A stretch of DNA of 64,000 bases from Natronomonas gomsonensis (GTDB taxonomy: Archaea; Halobacteriota; Halobacteria; Halobacteriales; Haloarculaceae), in assembly GCF_013391635.1 (NCBI RefSeq), contig NZ_JACAWU010000002.1, positions 744,001 through 808,000 of the forward strand. The letters run 5' to 3'. The translations under genes and the position numbers were made by a program. Shown here piece by piece: positions 34,337 through 42,465 of the stretch; the first letter of the stretch is position 1; the number at the start of each line of letters is the position of its first letter. The notes beneath the pieces are model-generated. The model searched no databases. It worked only from the letters and a program-made list of their open reading frames with translations, and was not told the origin of the DNA.

Positions 34337-34924
34337 GTGAAGCGCGTGACGGACCGGGTGTCGAACCCTTTCGGAATGACTGCCCCGGGCGAACCCGCCG
34401 TGTACGGCTACGGTGACGCCAACGCCGACTTTCACGTCCTGGGCCTCGACGGCGAGACTCACGGCGGTACCGAGACGGGCGTTCCATTCACCGGAACCCT
34501 CACAGGCCGTCGGTTACAGGAGGCTCTCCACACTGTTGGCTTCGCCGCCGAGCCGTACAGCGTCGCCCCCGAACTGTCGAACTGCTATCTCTCGTACCTG
34601 TGGCTCTCACCCGGCGACCCCGCGGACCTCGAACGATACGCCGACGCCGAAATCCGTGCGGTGAACGCCCACATTCTCCTCCCGGTCGGCGACGAGGCGC
34701 TGTCGTACGTCCTGACGGAGTTCACGACGCAAGCGCGAAAGCTCCCACACGACGCCGCCCGACTCCACGCGACCGAAGTGCGGGGCCGCGGCTTCCTCGT
34801 CGTTCCCGTCCGCGAGCCCGCCGAGTGGGAACCGGGAGACAGGGCGGCGCTCGTCGACCGACTCGAGGCGCTGCTGGACAGCGACTATCGGCAGACGAAA
34901 GGCGTCGCGACGACCGTCGGTTAA
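34337..34924 (+). CDS. Uracil-DNA glycosylase superfamily-like protein
   Basis: 195 residues from a GTG at 34337 (an ATG at 34376 would remove the conserved VTDRVSNPFGM). YGYGDANADFHVLG aligns with the GxGxxxAxxxxxG motif of the family-4/5-like glycosylases, and LLPVGDEALSYVL fits the next strand, but the catalytic Asp/Asn and HPS motif are not evident and no 4Fe-4S cysteines are present. Probably a divergent, perhaps non-glycosylase, member. Stop overlaps the stop of the convergent hydrolase. Confidence 0.7.
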   Translation: MKRVTDRVSNPFGMTAPGEPAVYGYGDANADFHVLGLDGETHGGTETGVPFTGTLTGRRLQEALHTVGFAAEPYSVAPELSNCYLSYLWLSPGDPADLERYADAEIRAVNAHILLPVGDEALSYVLTEFTTQARKLPHDAARLHATEVRGRGFLVVPVREPAEWEPGDRAALVDRLEALLDSDYRQTKGVATTVG

Positions 34925-35817
34925 CTTCGCTCGACGAAGGCGGCTATCTCGTCGGCGATTTCCTCGCCTTTGTCCTCCTGGAGGAAGTGCATCGCGCCCT
35001 CTATCCACGTGTCCGGTTGTTCGCTCGCAGTCGGAATCAACTCCCGAAGCGGGTCACGAGCGTTGCGCGTGATGGGGTCGGAATCCGAAAACAGGACGAA
35101 CGCCGGCTTTTCCCACTCGCTCAACCGCTGTTTGGCGGCTTGCATCGTGTCGGCGCCCTCGTCGTCCGGTGAGTGCGGGATGAGGAAGGGCAGCACCCGA
35201 GCGCAGGCCTTCGACTCCTCGGTCGGGAACGGCGCCTCGTAGGCGGCGATGACCTCCTCGGACAGTTCCTCGGCGGTGGCGTTCTGAATCAACATTCCGA
35301 TGGGCAGTTCCTCGACGTTCTCGACGAAGTCGGCGAACTGGTGCCACGCGTCGGACATCTCCTGTGTGCCGTCCGGAACGCCCGTGTTCATCGCTACGAG
35401 GCGGGCGAACCGCTCGGGGTTGTGGCCCGCGAGTGCGAGGCCCAGAATACCGCCCCAGTCCTGACAGACGAGGGTAACGTCGGAGAGGTCCAATTCCTCG
35501 AACAACAGCGTCTCGAAGGCGTCGTAGTGGAGGTCGAAACTGTAGGCGTCGGGGTCGGTGTACTTATCGGAGCGGCCGAGACCGAGCATGTCCGGAACGA
35601 TGACGCGACCGTGCTCGGAGAGTGTGGGAATCATCTTCCGGTAGAGGAAGCCCCACGTCGGTTCGCCGTGCATGAGCAGGAACGTCTCGTCTCCATCGCC
35701 CTCGACGTCGACGTAGGCCATCTCTGCGCCGTCGTCGGTAACGGGAACCTTCTCGTGAGGATACTCGTAGTCAGGTACGTCTTCGAACCGCTCCTCGGGT
35801 GTGGTGGTGAGAGTCAC
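34921..35817 (-). CDS. Haloalkane dehalogenase-like alpha/beta hydrolase
   Basis: 298 residues. HGEPTWGFLYR oxyanion region, nucleophile Asp in VCQDWGGILGL (CQDWGG), acidic residue in SDSDPITR, and catalytic His in GAMHFLQED. An Asp nucleophile and the HGEPTW sequence with its halide-contacting Trp are those of haloalkane dehalogenase (DhlA/DhmA type) rather than a Ser esterase. Hydrolyses carbon-halogen bonds if the assignment holds; natural substrate unknown. Confidence 0.85.
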   Translation of the reverse strand: MTLTTTPEERFEDVPDYEYPHEKVPVTDDGAEMAYVDVEGDGDETFLLMHGEPTWGFLYRKMIPTLSEHGRVIVPDMLGLGRSDKYTDPDAYSFDLHYDAFETLLFEELDLSDVTLVCQDWGGILGLALAGHNPERFARLVAMNTGVPDGTQEMSDAWHQFADFVENVEELPIGMLIQNATAEELSEEVIAAYEAPFPTEESKACARVLPFLIPHSPDDEGADTMQAAKQRLSEWEKPAFVLFSDSDPITRNARDPLRELIPTASEQPDTWIEGAMHFLQEDKGEEIADEIAAFVERS

Positions 35818-35924
35818 GGGCGCAACTCCCGCGGCGCGCCCAAAAGGGTTCGGGTGACGTTTGCGTCACCCGGTATCATCGAGGGCAGAGGGGTCTATTT
35901 GAGGCTCGACCGCCTATCGGAGAT

Positions 35925-36533
35925 ATGGAACACACACCCGAACACGAAGTCACCGCGGAGAAACCAAACAGCCCCGTCCACACCATCGGCACCGACCACA
36001 TGACTGTGATGGGCGGCGACGCCGCGAGCACGCTCGCCTTCTATCGGGATTTGCTGGGGATGCCGCTAGTACTCGAACAGCCGAACCTCGACGCCCCGGA
36101 GTTGACACACCTGTTTTTCGACACCGGTGACGGCCGCATCCTCACCTTCTTCGTCGGTGAGAACCGCTCGCCGCGGCCCTACCGCGGTGCGGGCAACGTC
36201 CACCACCTCGCCTTCTCTATCGCCCCCGAGGAGTTCGACGACACGAAGAACGCACTCCGCGCCGCCGACTACGGCTTCAACGAGTTCGACCGCGGGGCGT
36301 TCCACTCGCTGTACACCCAAGACCCCACCGGCCTCGTCATCGAGTTGGTCGTCGAGAAATATGACTTCCCGGCCGAACGCCGTGGCGAAGTGCTCGCTCT
36401 CGCCCACGAGAAACGCGTTGAGGACGGCTCGGGGTTCGTCGACGACGAGCACATGCAGGCGGCCTTGGAGGAATTGGGTCTGGACCCCGAACCGCGGTTC
36501 GAAGGCGACGCACCGACCGGGGCAGGCGTGTAA
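35925..36533 (+). CDS. VOC superfamily (glyoxalase/bleomycin-resistance-like) protein
   Basis: 202 residues. A beta-alpha-beta-beta-beta VOC module: HTIGTDHMTVMGGDAASTLAFYRDLLGMPLV in the first half, RGAGNVHHLAFSIAPEEFDDTKNALRAADYGF..DPTGLVIELVVE in the second. Metal ligands His (TDHMT, VHHLAF) and Glu (VIELV) are present. Likely a metal-dependent lyase or dioxygenase, substrate unknown. Confidence 0.85.
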   Translation: MEHTPEHEVTAEKPNSPVHTIGTDHMTVMGGDAASTLAFYRDLLGMPLVLEQPNLDAPELTHLFFDTGDGRILTFFVGENRSPRPYRGAGNVHHLAFSIAPEEFDDTKNALRAADYGFNEFDRGAFHSLYTQDPTGLVIELVVEKYDFPAERRGEVLALAHEKRVEDGSGFVDDEHMQAALEELGLDPEPRFEGDAPTGAGV

Positions 36534-36623
36534 TCGGACCGTCAGGAATCGACAGGGTCGACGCTACTGACCGACATTGCTGCCGAGGGAAAGCTTTTGT
36601 CGGACAGGCGACCACCGTGTGGT

Positions 36624-36935
36624 ATGCAACTCGAGTTCGAGTTCTACGCGACACTTCGCGATGCTGTCGGTGAGAAATCCGTGGTCCGAACCGTTCCAGA
36701 CGGGACCACGGTCGCGGAGGCTCTTCGAGCCGTCGCCGAGGACTACGACGGCCTGCAGTCGCTACTGTTCCGCGAGAATGGCGCGCTGCGCTCTCACATC
36801 ACCGTCGCACGCAACGAACACCCGCTTCTCGAAGACCGCGACGACGTGGTGCTCTCCGAGGGCGACACGCTCGTGTTGTCGCCGGGCGTCTCGGGCGGAA
36901 CGGCGATGGCGCGACTTGCGGAGGTCCCTCAATGA
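36624..36935 (+). CDS. Ubiquitin-like small modifier protein (SAMP/MoaD family) with C-terminal extension
   Basis: 103 residues with a MoaD/ThiS beta-grasp fold: LEFEFYATLRDAVGEKSV..VPDGTTVAEALRAVAEDY..LLFRENGALRSHITVARN..LSEGDTLVLSPGVSGG. SAMPs normally end in Gly-Gly, which is adenylated. Here GG is at 91-92 and 11 more residues (TAMARLAEVPQ) follow, so a protease would have to expose it. The stop overlaps the next ATG by 4 bases. Unless this is a sequencing or assembly error, it is a pro-modifier or a degenerate one. Confidence 0.8.
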   Translation: MQLEFEFYATLRDAVGEKSVVRTVPDGTTVAEALRAVAEDYDGLQSLLFRENGALRSHITVARNEHPLLEDRDDVVLSEGDTLVLSPGVSGGTAMARLAEVPQ

Positions 36936-37975
36936 CGGACCCCGCCCTCGGTTTCGAACTCGGACTCGTCGCGCTCGGTAACCACGCTTTCGAGGGGAAC
37001 AACAACTGCTACGTTCTCGGACTCGAAGACGGTGCGACGACGACGCTCGTCGACACCGGCGTCGCGTCCGACGACACCCGGAGACAACTCCAGGAGGGGT
37101 TGGCCGAATACGACCTCGAATTCGCCGACATCGAGCGAATCCTGCTCACGCATCACCACGCCGACCACACCGGCTTGGCCGGCGAGATACAGGACAAAAG
37201 CGGCTGTCCGGTCAACGTTCACGAGGCCGACGCGCCGCTCGTCGCCCAAGACCCCGACGCCACCGCCGCACAGGAGGACCGACTCCGGAACGCCATCGAC
37301 GAGTGGGGGATGCCCGAGGCGAAACAGGAGGAACTGCTGGCGTTCCTCGACGGCAGTGCGGGCATGGACGGCGAGGCGCCCGAGGTGACGGCGTTCGAGG
37401 ACGGCGCCACCTTCGACCTCGGGAGCGTCGAACTCGAAGCGGTCCATATGCCGGGGCACGCCGCCGGACTGGCGGGCTTTGCCTTCGGGGGCCGTGATGG
37501 CGAGGAGTTGTTCAGCGGCGACGCGCTGTTGCCGTACTACACCCCCAACGTCGGCGGCGCCGACATCCGCGTCGACGGCGCCCTGGAACTGTACCTCGAC
37601 GCACTCCTCGACATCATTTCACGTCAGTACACCCGAGCGTGGCCGGGCCACCGCGGCCCAATCGTCGACCCGCCGGGACGGGCCGCCGACATCATCTCCC
37701 ATCACCGCGACCGAACCGAACGCGTCGTGGCCGTGTTGGACGACGGGCCTGCGACGCCGTGGGAGGTCAGCGCCGAACTGTTCGGCTCGCTGTCGTACAT
37801 CCACATCCTTCACGGGCCGGGAGAGGCGTTCGCCCACCTCGAACACCTCCTCGACGCCGGTGTCGTCGCACGGACCGGTCGTGCGTTCGAACTGCTGGAA
37901 TCCGAGCCGGACCTCGATTCGCTGTTCCCCGACGTGCCCGCCGCCCTCGACGTCGGTCGCCATCCCGGACACTAA
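36932..37975 (+). CDS. Metallo-beta-lactamase-fold hydrolase
   Basis: 347 residues with THHHADHTG (~71-79) as the zinc motif HxHxDH, a further His in MPGHAAGLAGF, an Asp in FSGDALLPYY, and the last His in WPGHRGPIVD. The C-terminal ~90 residues form a helical winged domain (ELFGSLSYIHILHGPGEAFAHLEHLLDAGVVAR) as in the LACTB2/RNase-Z-like subfamily. Its ATG overlaps the ubiquitin-like gene's stop; translational coupling suggests a functional link. Confidence 0.9.
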   Translation: MTDPALGFELGLVALGNHAFEGNNNCYVLGLEDGATTTLVDTGVASDDTRRQLQEGLAEYDLEFADIERILLTHHHADHTGLAGEIQDKSGCPVNVHEADAPLVAQDPDATAAQEDRLRNAIDEWGMPEAKQEELLAFLDGSAGMDGEAPEVTAFEDGATFDLGSVELEAVHMPGHAAGLAGFAFGGRDGEELFSGDALLPYYTPNVGGADIRVDGALELYLDALLDIISRQYTRAWPGHRGPIVDPPGRAADIISHHRDRTERVVAVLDDGPATPWEVSAELFGSLSYIHILHGPGEAFAHLEHLLDAGVVARTGRAFELLESEPDLDSLFPDVPAALDVGRHPGH

Positions 37976-38039
37976 CGGGTGTGCGCGAGGGGTACCAAAC
38001 CGACCCGGGATTAAGCGGTATCCGCCCGTCGATAGCAGT

Positions 38040-38300
38040 ATGTCTGATGCCGAATCCGTGGTCAAGGACCTCCCGCCGAGCGCGAAACTCGTCTACAAGA
38101 CGCTCGAGTACGAGGGTCCGATGACCCAATCGCAACTCGCCGAGGAGTCGCTGCTGCCACAGCGGACGGTCCGACACGCCCTCCGAAAACTGGAGGACGC
38201 CGACATCGTCGACGAGTCGGTGTACCTCATGGACGCACGAAAGTCGACGTACGCCGTCCAGACAGGTGAGGAACCCGACGCGGCGACGCCAGCCGCCTAA
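38040..38300 (+). CDS. MarR-like winged-helix regulator
   Basis: 86 residues, one compact wHTH: LPPSAKLVYKTLEYEGPMTQSQLAEESLLPQRTVRHALRKLEDADIVDESVYLMDARKSTYAVQ. It is a common short haloarchaeal regulator. The upstream spacing is 64 bases after the MBL gene, so co-transcription is possible. Confidence 0.8.
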   Translation: MSDAESVVKDLPPSAKLVYKTLEYEGPMTQSQLAEESLLPQRTVRHALRKLEDADIVDESVYLMDARKSTYAVQTGEEPDAATPAA

Positions 38301-38310
38301 GTCCCGCTTT

Positions 38311-38577
38311 TTACAGTTCGACGACGCGTTTGACTCGACCGACCAGTAGGTCACCGTCCGTCCCGCGAAACGCCCGAACGACGCCGTCGCGTTCGCGTTC
38401 TTTTAACCGAACCGTCGCGTGATTCTCGCTTTTCCCGTCATCGAGGCGCAGTCGCAGTTCCTCACCCTCGGCCACGACAGTTCCGACGAGCCGTTGGTCC
38501 TCCCGGGGCTTCGGAACCGTAAGTTCCACACGGGAACCGGCGAATACCGCGATATCGTCGAGCGTCGGTCGGCTCAT
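38311..38577 (-). CDS. Conserved hypothetical protein, 88 residues
   Basis: A small mainly beta protein (IAVFAGSRVELTVPKPREDQRLVGTVVAEGEELRLRLDDG..RAFRGTDGDLLVGRVKRVVEL). Its stop faces the stop of the MarR-like gene at a distance of 10 bases. The ATG at 38577 starts MSRPTLDD; an upstream ATG adds 19 weakly coding residues. No function recognised. Confidence 0.6.
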   Translation of the reverse strand: MSRPTLDDIAVFAGSRVELTVPKPREDQRLVGTVVAEGEELRLRLDDGKSENHATVRLKERERDGVVRAFRGTDGDLLVGRVKRVVEL

Positions 38578-38674
38578 GGAAAACCGTAACGCAGCAGTGA
38601 GAGTAAACGTCTCGGTAGCGTCGATTTGAGCCATCGCGATTTCCAGTGTCGAGAAGGTCGTAGAATCTCCTGCA

Positions 38675-38865
38675 GGGCATGACGGGAGTGAGAAAACGTG
38701 AAGCGTTTTCGAACTACGTCACGCGCGTCGAGCGAACGAAGTGAGCGAGACGGGCGTGACGGGATTCGAACCGGAGAAAGACGGTCGCCTCGCTACGCTC
38801 GGCGCTGCGTCTTTCAGGGTTCGAACTCCGTGCCCGTTCGCTCGTCGCGTCCGCTCCTCGCAGAA
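38675..38865 (-). repeat. Two extra tRNA-Arg 3'-end units with inserted hairpins
   Basis: Downstream of tRNA-Arg (minus strand), GGTTCGAATCCCGTCACGCC recurs with its surroundings at 38752-38772; upstream of that copy, GAAAGACG and CGTCTTTC form a perfect 8-bp stem. A third unit (38675-38718) reads GTAGTTCGAAAACG, then a hairpin (GAAAACG/CGTTTTC), then TCACTCCCGTCATGCCC. Both units end in the tRNA-Arg acceptor strand, the last with one mismatch (CATGCCC). No D or anticodon arms are present. Confidence 0.8.
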
Positions 38866-38939
38866 CGGGCGTGACGGGATTCGAACCCGCGCTCTAGAAG
38901 TTAGGAACCTCTCGCCGTAGTCCGCTTGGCCACACGCCC
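38866..38939 (-). tRNA. tRNA-Arg (CCT)
   Basis: 74 nt. Acceptor GGGCGTG/CACGCCC, discriminator G; anticodon stem AGAGG/CTTCT around loop TTCCTAA gives CCT for the AGG codon; T arm GCGGG-TTCGAAT-CCCGT. No encoded CCA. 51 bases downstream of tatA on the same strand. Followed by repeated 3'-end units. Confidence 0.96.
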
Positions 38940-38990
38940 TTGCCGAATGTGGGCGCGGGAGGCTGAAAACGATTGCTGTCCGACGGTTCG

Positions 38991-39341
38991 TCAGTTCGTC
39001 TCGGTCTCGTCGTCCGATTCCGCCTCCTCGATTTCGAAGTCCTCGTCGTCTTCGTCTTCCGCGGCATCGGTCGTCGCGTCGCTGTCAGCTTCGGTCGCCG
39101 ATTCCGTTGCCGATTCCGTCGACGAACTGCTCGTCGACTGCCCCGTCGCGCCGTCACGCATGTCCTTCAGTTCATCTTCGACCTCCTGGCGGCCTTTCTG
39201 GAACTCGCCCATCGCTTCGCCGGTCGAGCGGGCGAGTTTGGGAATCTTGTTCGCGCCGAACAGCAGCACGGCGATGAGCAGGATTATCAGCACCTCGGGC
39301 CCACCGGGAAGCCCGAACTGCAGTGGAAGCAGGTCCATCAT
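38991..39341 (-). CDS. tatA: Twin-arginine translocase TatA
   Basis: 116 residues. One transmembrane helix (EVLIILLIAVLLFGANKIPKLARS, about 16-40), amphipathic helix with FGANKIPKLARSTGEAMGEFQKGRQEVEDELK, and a ~60-residue Ser/Glu/Asp tail. TatA homo-oligomers form the translocation pore. Two adjacent ATGs (39341/39338) are possible. Second of two tandem tatA genes, followed by tRNA-Arg. Confidence 0.93.
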   Translation of the reverse strand: MMDLLPLQFGLPGGPEVLIILLIAVLLFGANKIPKLARSTGEAMGEFQKGRQEVEDELKDMRDGATGQSTSSSSTESATESATEADSDATTDAAEDEDDEDFEIEEAESDDETETN

Positions 39342-39426
39342 TGCTACCCGAGGCTAGCCTAGTGTTGATTATAGGCTTTTTCCTCGGAAAGCGGAATCGA
39401 GTCGGCGAAAAACGGAGTTCGGGAGT

Positions 39427-39678
39427 TCAGGCGTTCGAGCGCTCGGTGTCGCCGGACGTTTCGGCGTCGGCCTCCGCGGAGACTTCCTCGTCGTCGTCCT
39501 GTATCTCTTCGAGTTCCTCTTCGACCTCTTGGCGGCCCTTCTTGAACTCGCCGGTCGCCGACCCCATCGACCGTGCGAGTTCCGGGAGCTTGCTCGCTCC
39601 GAACAGGAGAATCAGGATGCCGGCGATTAACAGCAGTTCGGGTGGACCCAGCCCACCGATGAACAGTGGCGTCGTCAT
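39427..39678 (-). CDS. tatA: Twin-arginine translocase TatA paralogue
   Basis: 83 residues: PPELLLIAGILILLFGASKLPELARSMGSATGEFKKGRQEVEEELEE, with an acidic tail shorter than its neighbour's. Divergent from the peroxiredoxin gene and 85 bases upstream of the longer tatA. Tat carries most exported proteins in haloarchaea, so two TatA isoforms may serve different substrates or compete for TatC. Confidence 0.93.
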   Translation of the reverse strand: MTTPLFIGGLGPPELLLIAGILILLFGASKLPELARSMGSATGEFKKGRQEVEEELEEIQDDDEEVSAEADAETSGDTERSNA

Positions 39679-39776
39679 ACCTGTTGCTTCGCGTGCCCAC
39701 TTGTAGGCTTTTCGCCACTCGTCGCCCGGTCGCCGGAAGCCGGAGATTCAAACGGGAGGGTCACAAGGGGCCACAT

Positions 39777-40256
39777 ATGGTCGATGTAGGCGACGACGCC
39801 CCGACGTTCAGCGCACCGATGACGACACCAAGTGGCGACATCGAGGAGTTCTCGCTGGCCGACGCCACCGATGACGGGCCCATCGTGTTGGCGTTCTTCC
39901 CCGGCGCGTTCACGAGCGTCTGTACCGACGAGATGACGACGTTCAGCGACCGACTCGATAGTCTCACCGAGGACGGTGCCTCGTTGTACGGGGTCAGCGT
40001 CGACTCGCCGTTCGCACTCGAGGAGTTCGCCACACAGAACAACCTGAACTTCCCGCTGGTCAGCGACATCGCCAAGGAGGTCATCGACGCCTACGACGTG
40101 TCGATGGACTTCGATGCCCTCGGCGTCGAAGGCGTCGCAAAGCGCGCGGTGTTCGTCGTCGACGAAGACGGCACCGTCACCTACGAGTGGGTCTCCGACG
40201 ACCCCGGAATCGAACCTGATTACGAGGAAGTCGAGTCGGCCGCGGCCAACGCCTGA
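39777..40256 (+). CDS. Peroxiredoxin, redoxin family
   Basis: 159 residues. The peroxidatic Cys lies in AFFPGAFTSVCTDEMTTF (PxxxTxxC in the Prx motif). No second conserved Cys close to the C-terminus is seen, so it may be a one-Cys or partner-dependent enzyme of the AhpE/BCP type. Detoxifies hydroperoxides in the cytosol. The ATG at 39777 starts MVDVGDDAP; upstream codons are not conserved-looking. Confidence 0.88.
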   Translation: MVDVGDDAPTFSAPMTTPSGDIEEFSLADATDDGPIVLAFFPGAFTSVCTDEMTTFSDRLDSLTEDGASLYGVSVDSPFALEEFATQNNLNFPLVSDIAKEVIDAYDVSMDFDALGVEGVAKRAVFVVDEDGTVTYEWVSDDPGIEPDYEEVESAAANA

Positions 40257-40297
40257 CTCGCCGGACGTTTTTTCTCGACACCGGCCCTTGTCGCGGT

Positions 40298-41125
40298 ATG
40301 AGCGACTCCGAGACAGCCGACAGAGGGGAATCCGGTCGCGTGTACGACCCGGATGCAGACCACGACTTCCCCGACGAACGCCTCAACACGGTGCTCGAAA
40401 CCGTCCAGAGCGACACCGAAATCACAACGTACCTCGAAGCCCAGAACGTCAACCCCGTCGACCGCAAGGGGTACAACGACCACGGCACCAAACACATCGA
40501 AATCGTCCGCAATCGGGCCCTCTGTCTGTACGAACTGCTGAAAGCCGGTGACGTCGCGTTCAACGGTGCCGAACAGCAGGGCCTCGAGGAGGCCGACGAG
40601 TCGGTCATCATCGCACTGGCCGCGACGCTACACGACATCGGCCACGTCGTCCACCGCGACGACCACCCCTACTACTCGATTCCGCTGGCGGCGGACGTAC
40701 TCGACCGACTCCTGACGGAGTTCGATTTCTACGACGCTGCCGAGCGCGTCCGAATGAAGGGCGAAGTGCTGCACGCCATCCTCTGTCACCACACCGAAGA
40801 GACGCCGCTGACGACCGAAGCCGGCGTCGTCCGCGTCGCCGACGCCCTCGACATGGAGCGAGGCCGCTCCCGAATCCCCTACGAGAAGGGCGGTCGAGGC
40901 ATCAACACGATTTCCAGTCGAGCGATTCGGAAGGTGTCGCTGCAACCCGGCAACGGCATGCCCGTCATGGTCGAAATCGAGATGACCGACGCCGCCGGCG
41001 TGTATCAGGTCGACGAACTCCTGAAGCACAAACTCCACGACTCCCGACTCGAAGAGTACGTCCGTATCGTCGCGCTCAACACCCACAGCGACGACGGCGA
41101 CCTCGTCGAACGAATCGAACTGTAG
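40298..41125 (+). CDS. HD-domain metal-dependent phosphohydrolase
   Basis: 275 residues. HD superfamily metal ligands are visible as H in NDHGTKHIEIV, HD in ATLHDIGHVVH and HH in ILCHHTEE, with the final D in VRVADALDME. The C-terminal half is a beta-rich domain (MPVMVEIEMTDAAGVYQVDELLKHKL). Family members hydrolyse nucleotides or cyclic nucleotides; substrate unknown. Confidence 0.85.
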   Translation: MSDSETADRGESGRVYDPDADHDFPDERLNTVLETVQSDTEITTYLEAQNVNPVDRKGYNDHGTKHIEIVRNRALCLYELLKAGDVAFNGAEQQGLEEADESVIIALAATLHDIGHVVHRDDHPYYSIPLAADVLDRLLTEFDFYDAAERVRMKGEVLHAILCHHTEETPLTTEAGVVRVADALDMERGRSRIPYEKGGRGINTISSRAIRKVSLQPGNGMPVMVEIEMTDAAGVYQVDELLKHKLHDSRLEEYVRIVALNTHSDDGDLVERIEL

Positions 41126-41202
41126 GGTGAGTCGCCGTCGGAGTTCCTTCTCCGTCGTCGGGAATCACCTCGCTTTTGGGCCCCGATTTGCTACCCCGAG
41201 AC

Positions 41203-42450
41203 GTGTCGAGTACCCTCCGTGCCTTCCGCGACCCGGAGTTCCTCTCGCTTTCGGGGACGGCGTTCGCCCGCGCACAGGCGTACTCGACTATCGCTATCGC
41301 GTTGGCGCTGTATGCGGACCAGTTCGGAACGACGAGCACCGTCGAAGGACTGTTCGGCACCGTCTTCGCGCTCACGCAACTGCTTATCGTCCTCCCGCTC
41401 GGCCGGTACATCGACACGCACAACGCGAAGCGGGTGTTGCTCGTCGGATTTCTCGTCAACATCGCCGTTTTCGTCGGGTTCGCACTCGTCGAAGCCGTCT
41501 CCCACGTCATCTTGGTCCGGATGGTACAGGGAGTTGGGGCGAGCCTACTGTGGATTACCGGTTCGACGGTGGTCGGCGACATCGCTCCCGATGGCGAGCG
41601 GGGTCTCTGGTTCGGCACGTACAATCAAGTCGGCGCGTTCTCCAGTCTCGCCGGCGACATCGTCGGCGGCGCGCTGCTCGCCGTCTACGGCTTCACCGAA
41701 ACGTACGCCGTCCTCTCGGCGATTACCCTCGGGGCGTTCCTCGCCGTCGCCGCCGTCCTGCGAACCAACCCCGGCGGCCGCTCGATTGACGACCGCAGCG
41801 GCCGGGAGACGTTCCGCGACCTCCTCGGTCGACGGACGCTTCAGGCCCTGACGGCGTTTCGGCTCGGAACCGGCTTCGGAAAGATGGGCGTGCTGCTGTT
41901 CCTTCCAATCTACGCCCGAACGGGGTTCGGGATGAACCCACTCGTCGTCGGTATCGTCCTCGCGGGCGGGAAACTCACCAAAGCGCTCACACAGGGATAC
42001 GTCGGCGAGTTGACCGACAGCATCGGCGGCAAGAGCCGCTTCATCGTCACGGGAGCGCTGCTGTACACCGTCGGCACGCTGGCGATTCCCTTCGCGGAGT
42101 TCGCAGACGACCTCATCCCCTCGGTCGCCGTCAGTTTGGTCGGGCACTCGCTCACGTTCCCGCCGGCGTTCGCCGTTCTCTTCGGCGCGTTCGCACTCTG
42201 TGGCGTCGCCGACAGCATCCGTCTCCCGGCGAGCATGTCGCTGTTTATCGAGGAAGGCGAGGCCGTCGACGCGACGGCGGGAAGTATGTCCCTCCGTTCC
42301 GTGTCGTGGAAAATCGGGCAGGTCGTCGGTCCGCTGACGATGGGCGTCGTCTGGGACGCCTCCGGCGTGTTCGCCGCCTTCGGGGTTGCAGCCGGCTGCA
42401 TCCTCGTCTCGACTGCGGCATTTGTCGGCCTCAGTTCCCGCAGTCAGTGA
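41203..42450 (+). CDS. Major facilitator superfamily transporter
   Basis: 415 residues from the GTG at 41203 (a TTG at 41176 is an alternative), about 12 membrane segments. The inter-helix motif A appears as LPLGRYIDTHNAKRVLLVG, and TGSTVVGDIAPDGERGLWFGTYNQVGAFSSLAGDIVGGALL covers helices 4-5. Probably a drug or small-molecule efflux carrier. Convergent with the gene below. Confidence 0.88.
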   Translation: MSSTLRAFRDPEFLSLSGTAFARAQAYSTIAIALALYADQFGTTSTVEGLFGTVFALTQLLIVLPLGRYIDTHNAKRVLLVGFLVNIAVFVGFALVEAVSHVILVRMVQGVGASLLWITGSTVVGDIAPDGERGLWFGTYNQVGAFSSLAGDIVGGALLAVYGFTETYAVLSAITLGAFLAVAAVLRTNPGGRSIDDRSGRETFRDLLGRRTLQALTAFRLGTGFGKMGVLLFLPIYARTGFGMNPLVVGIVLAGGKLTKALTQGYVGELTDSIGGKSRFIVTGALLYTVGTLAIPFAEFADDLIPSVAVSLVGHSLTFPPAFAVLFGAFALCGVADSIRLPASMSLFIEEGEAVDATAGSMSLRSVSWKIGQVVGPLTMGVVWDASGVFAAFGVAAGCILVSTAAFVGLSSRSQ

Positions 42451-42465
42451 CCGCCGAAGGAGACG

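Noticed and set aside
36895..36935. Frameshift as the sole explanation for the tail on the ubiquitin-like protein
   Set aside because: The reading frame is clean and the stop forms a typical ATGA overlap with the next gene, so a real tail is more likely, though error cannot be excluded from one sequence.
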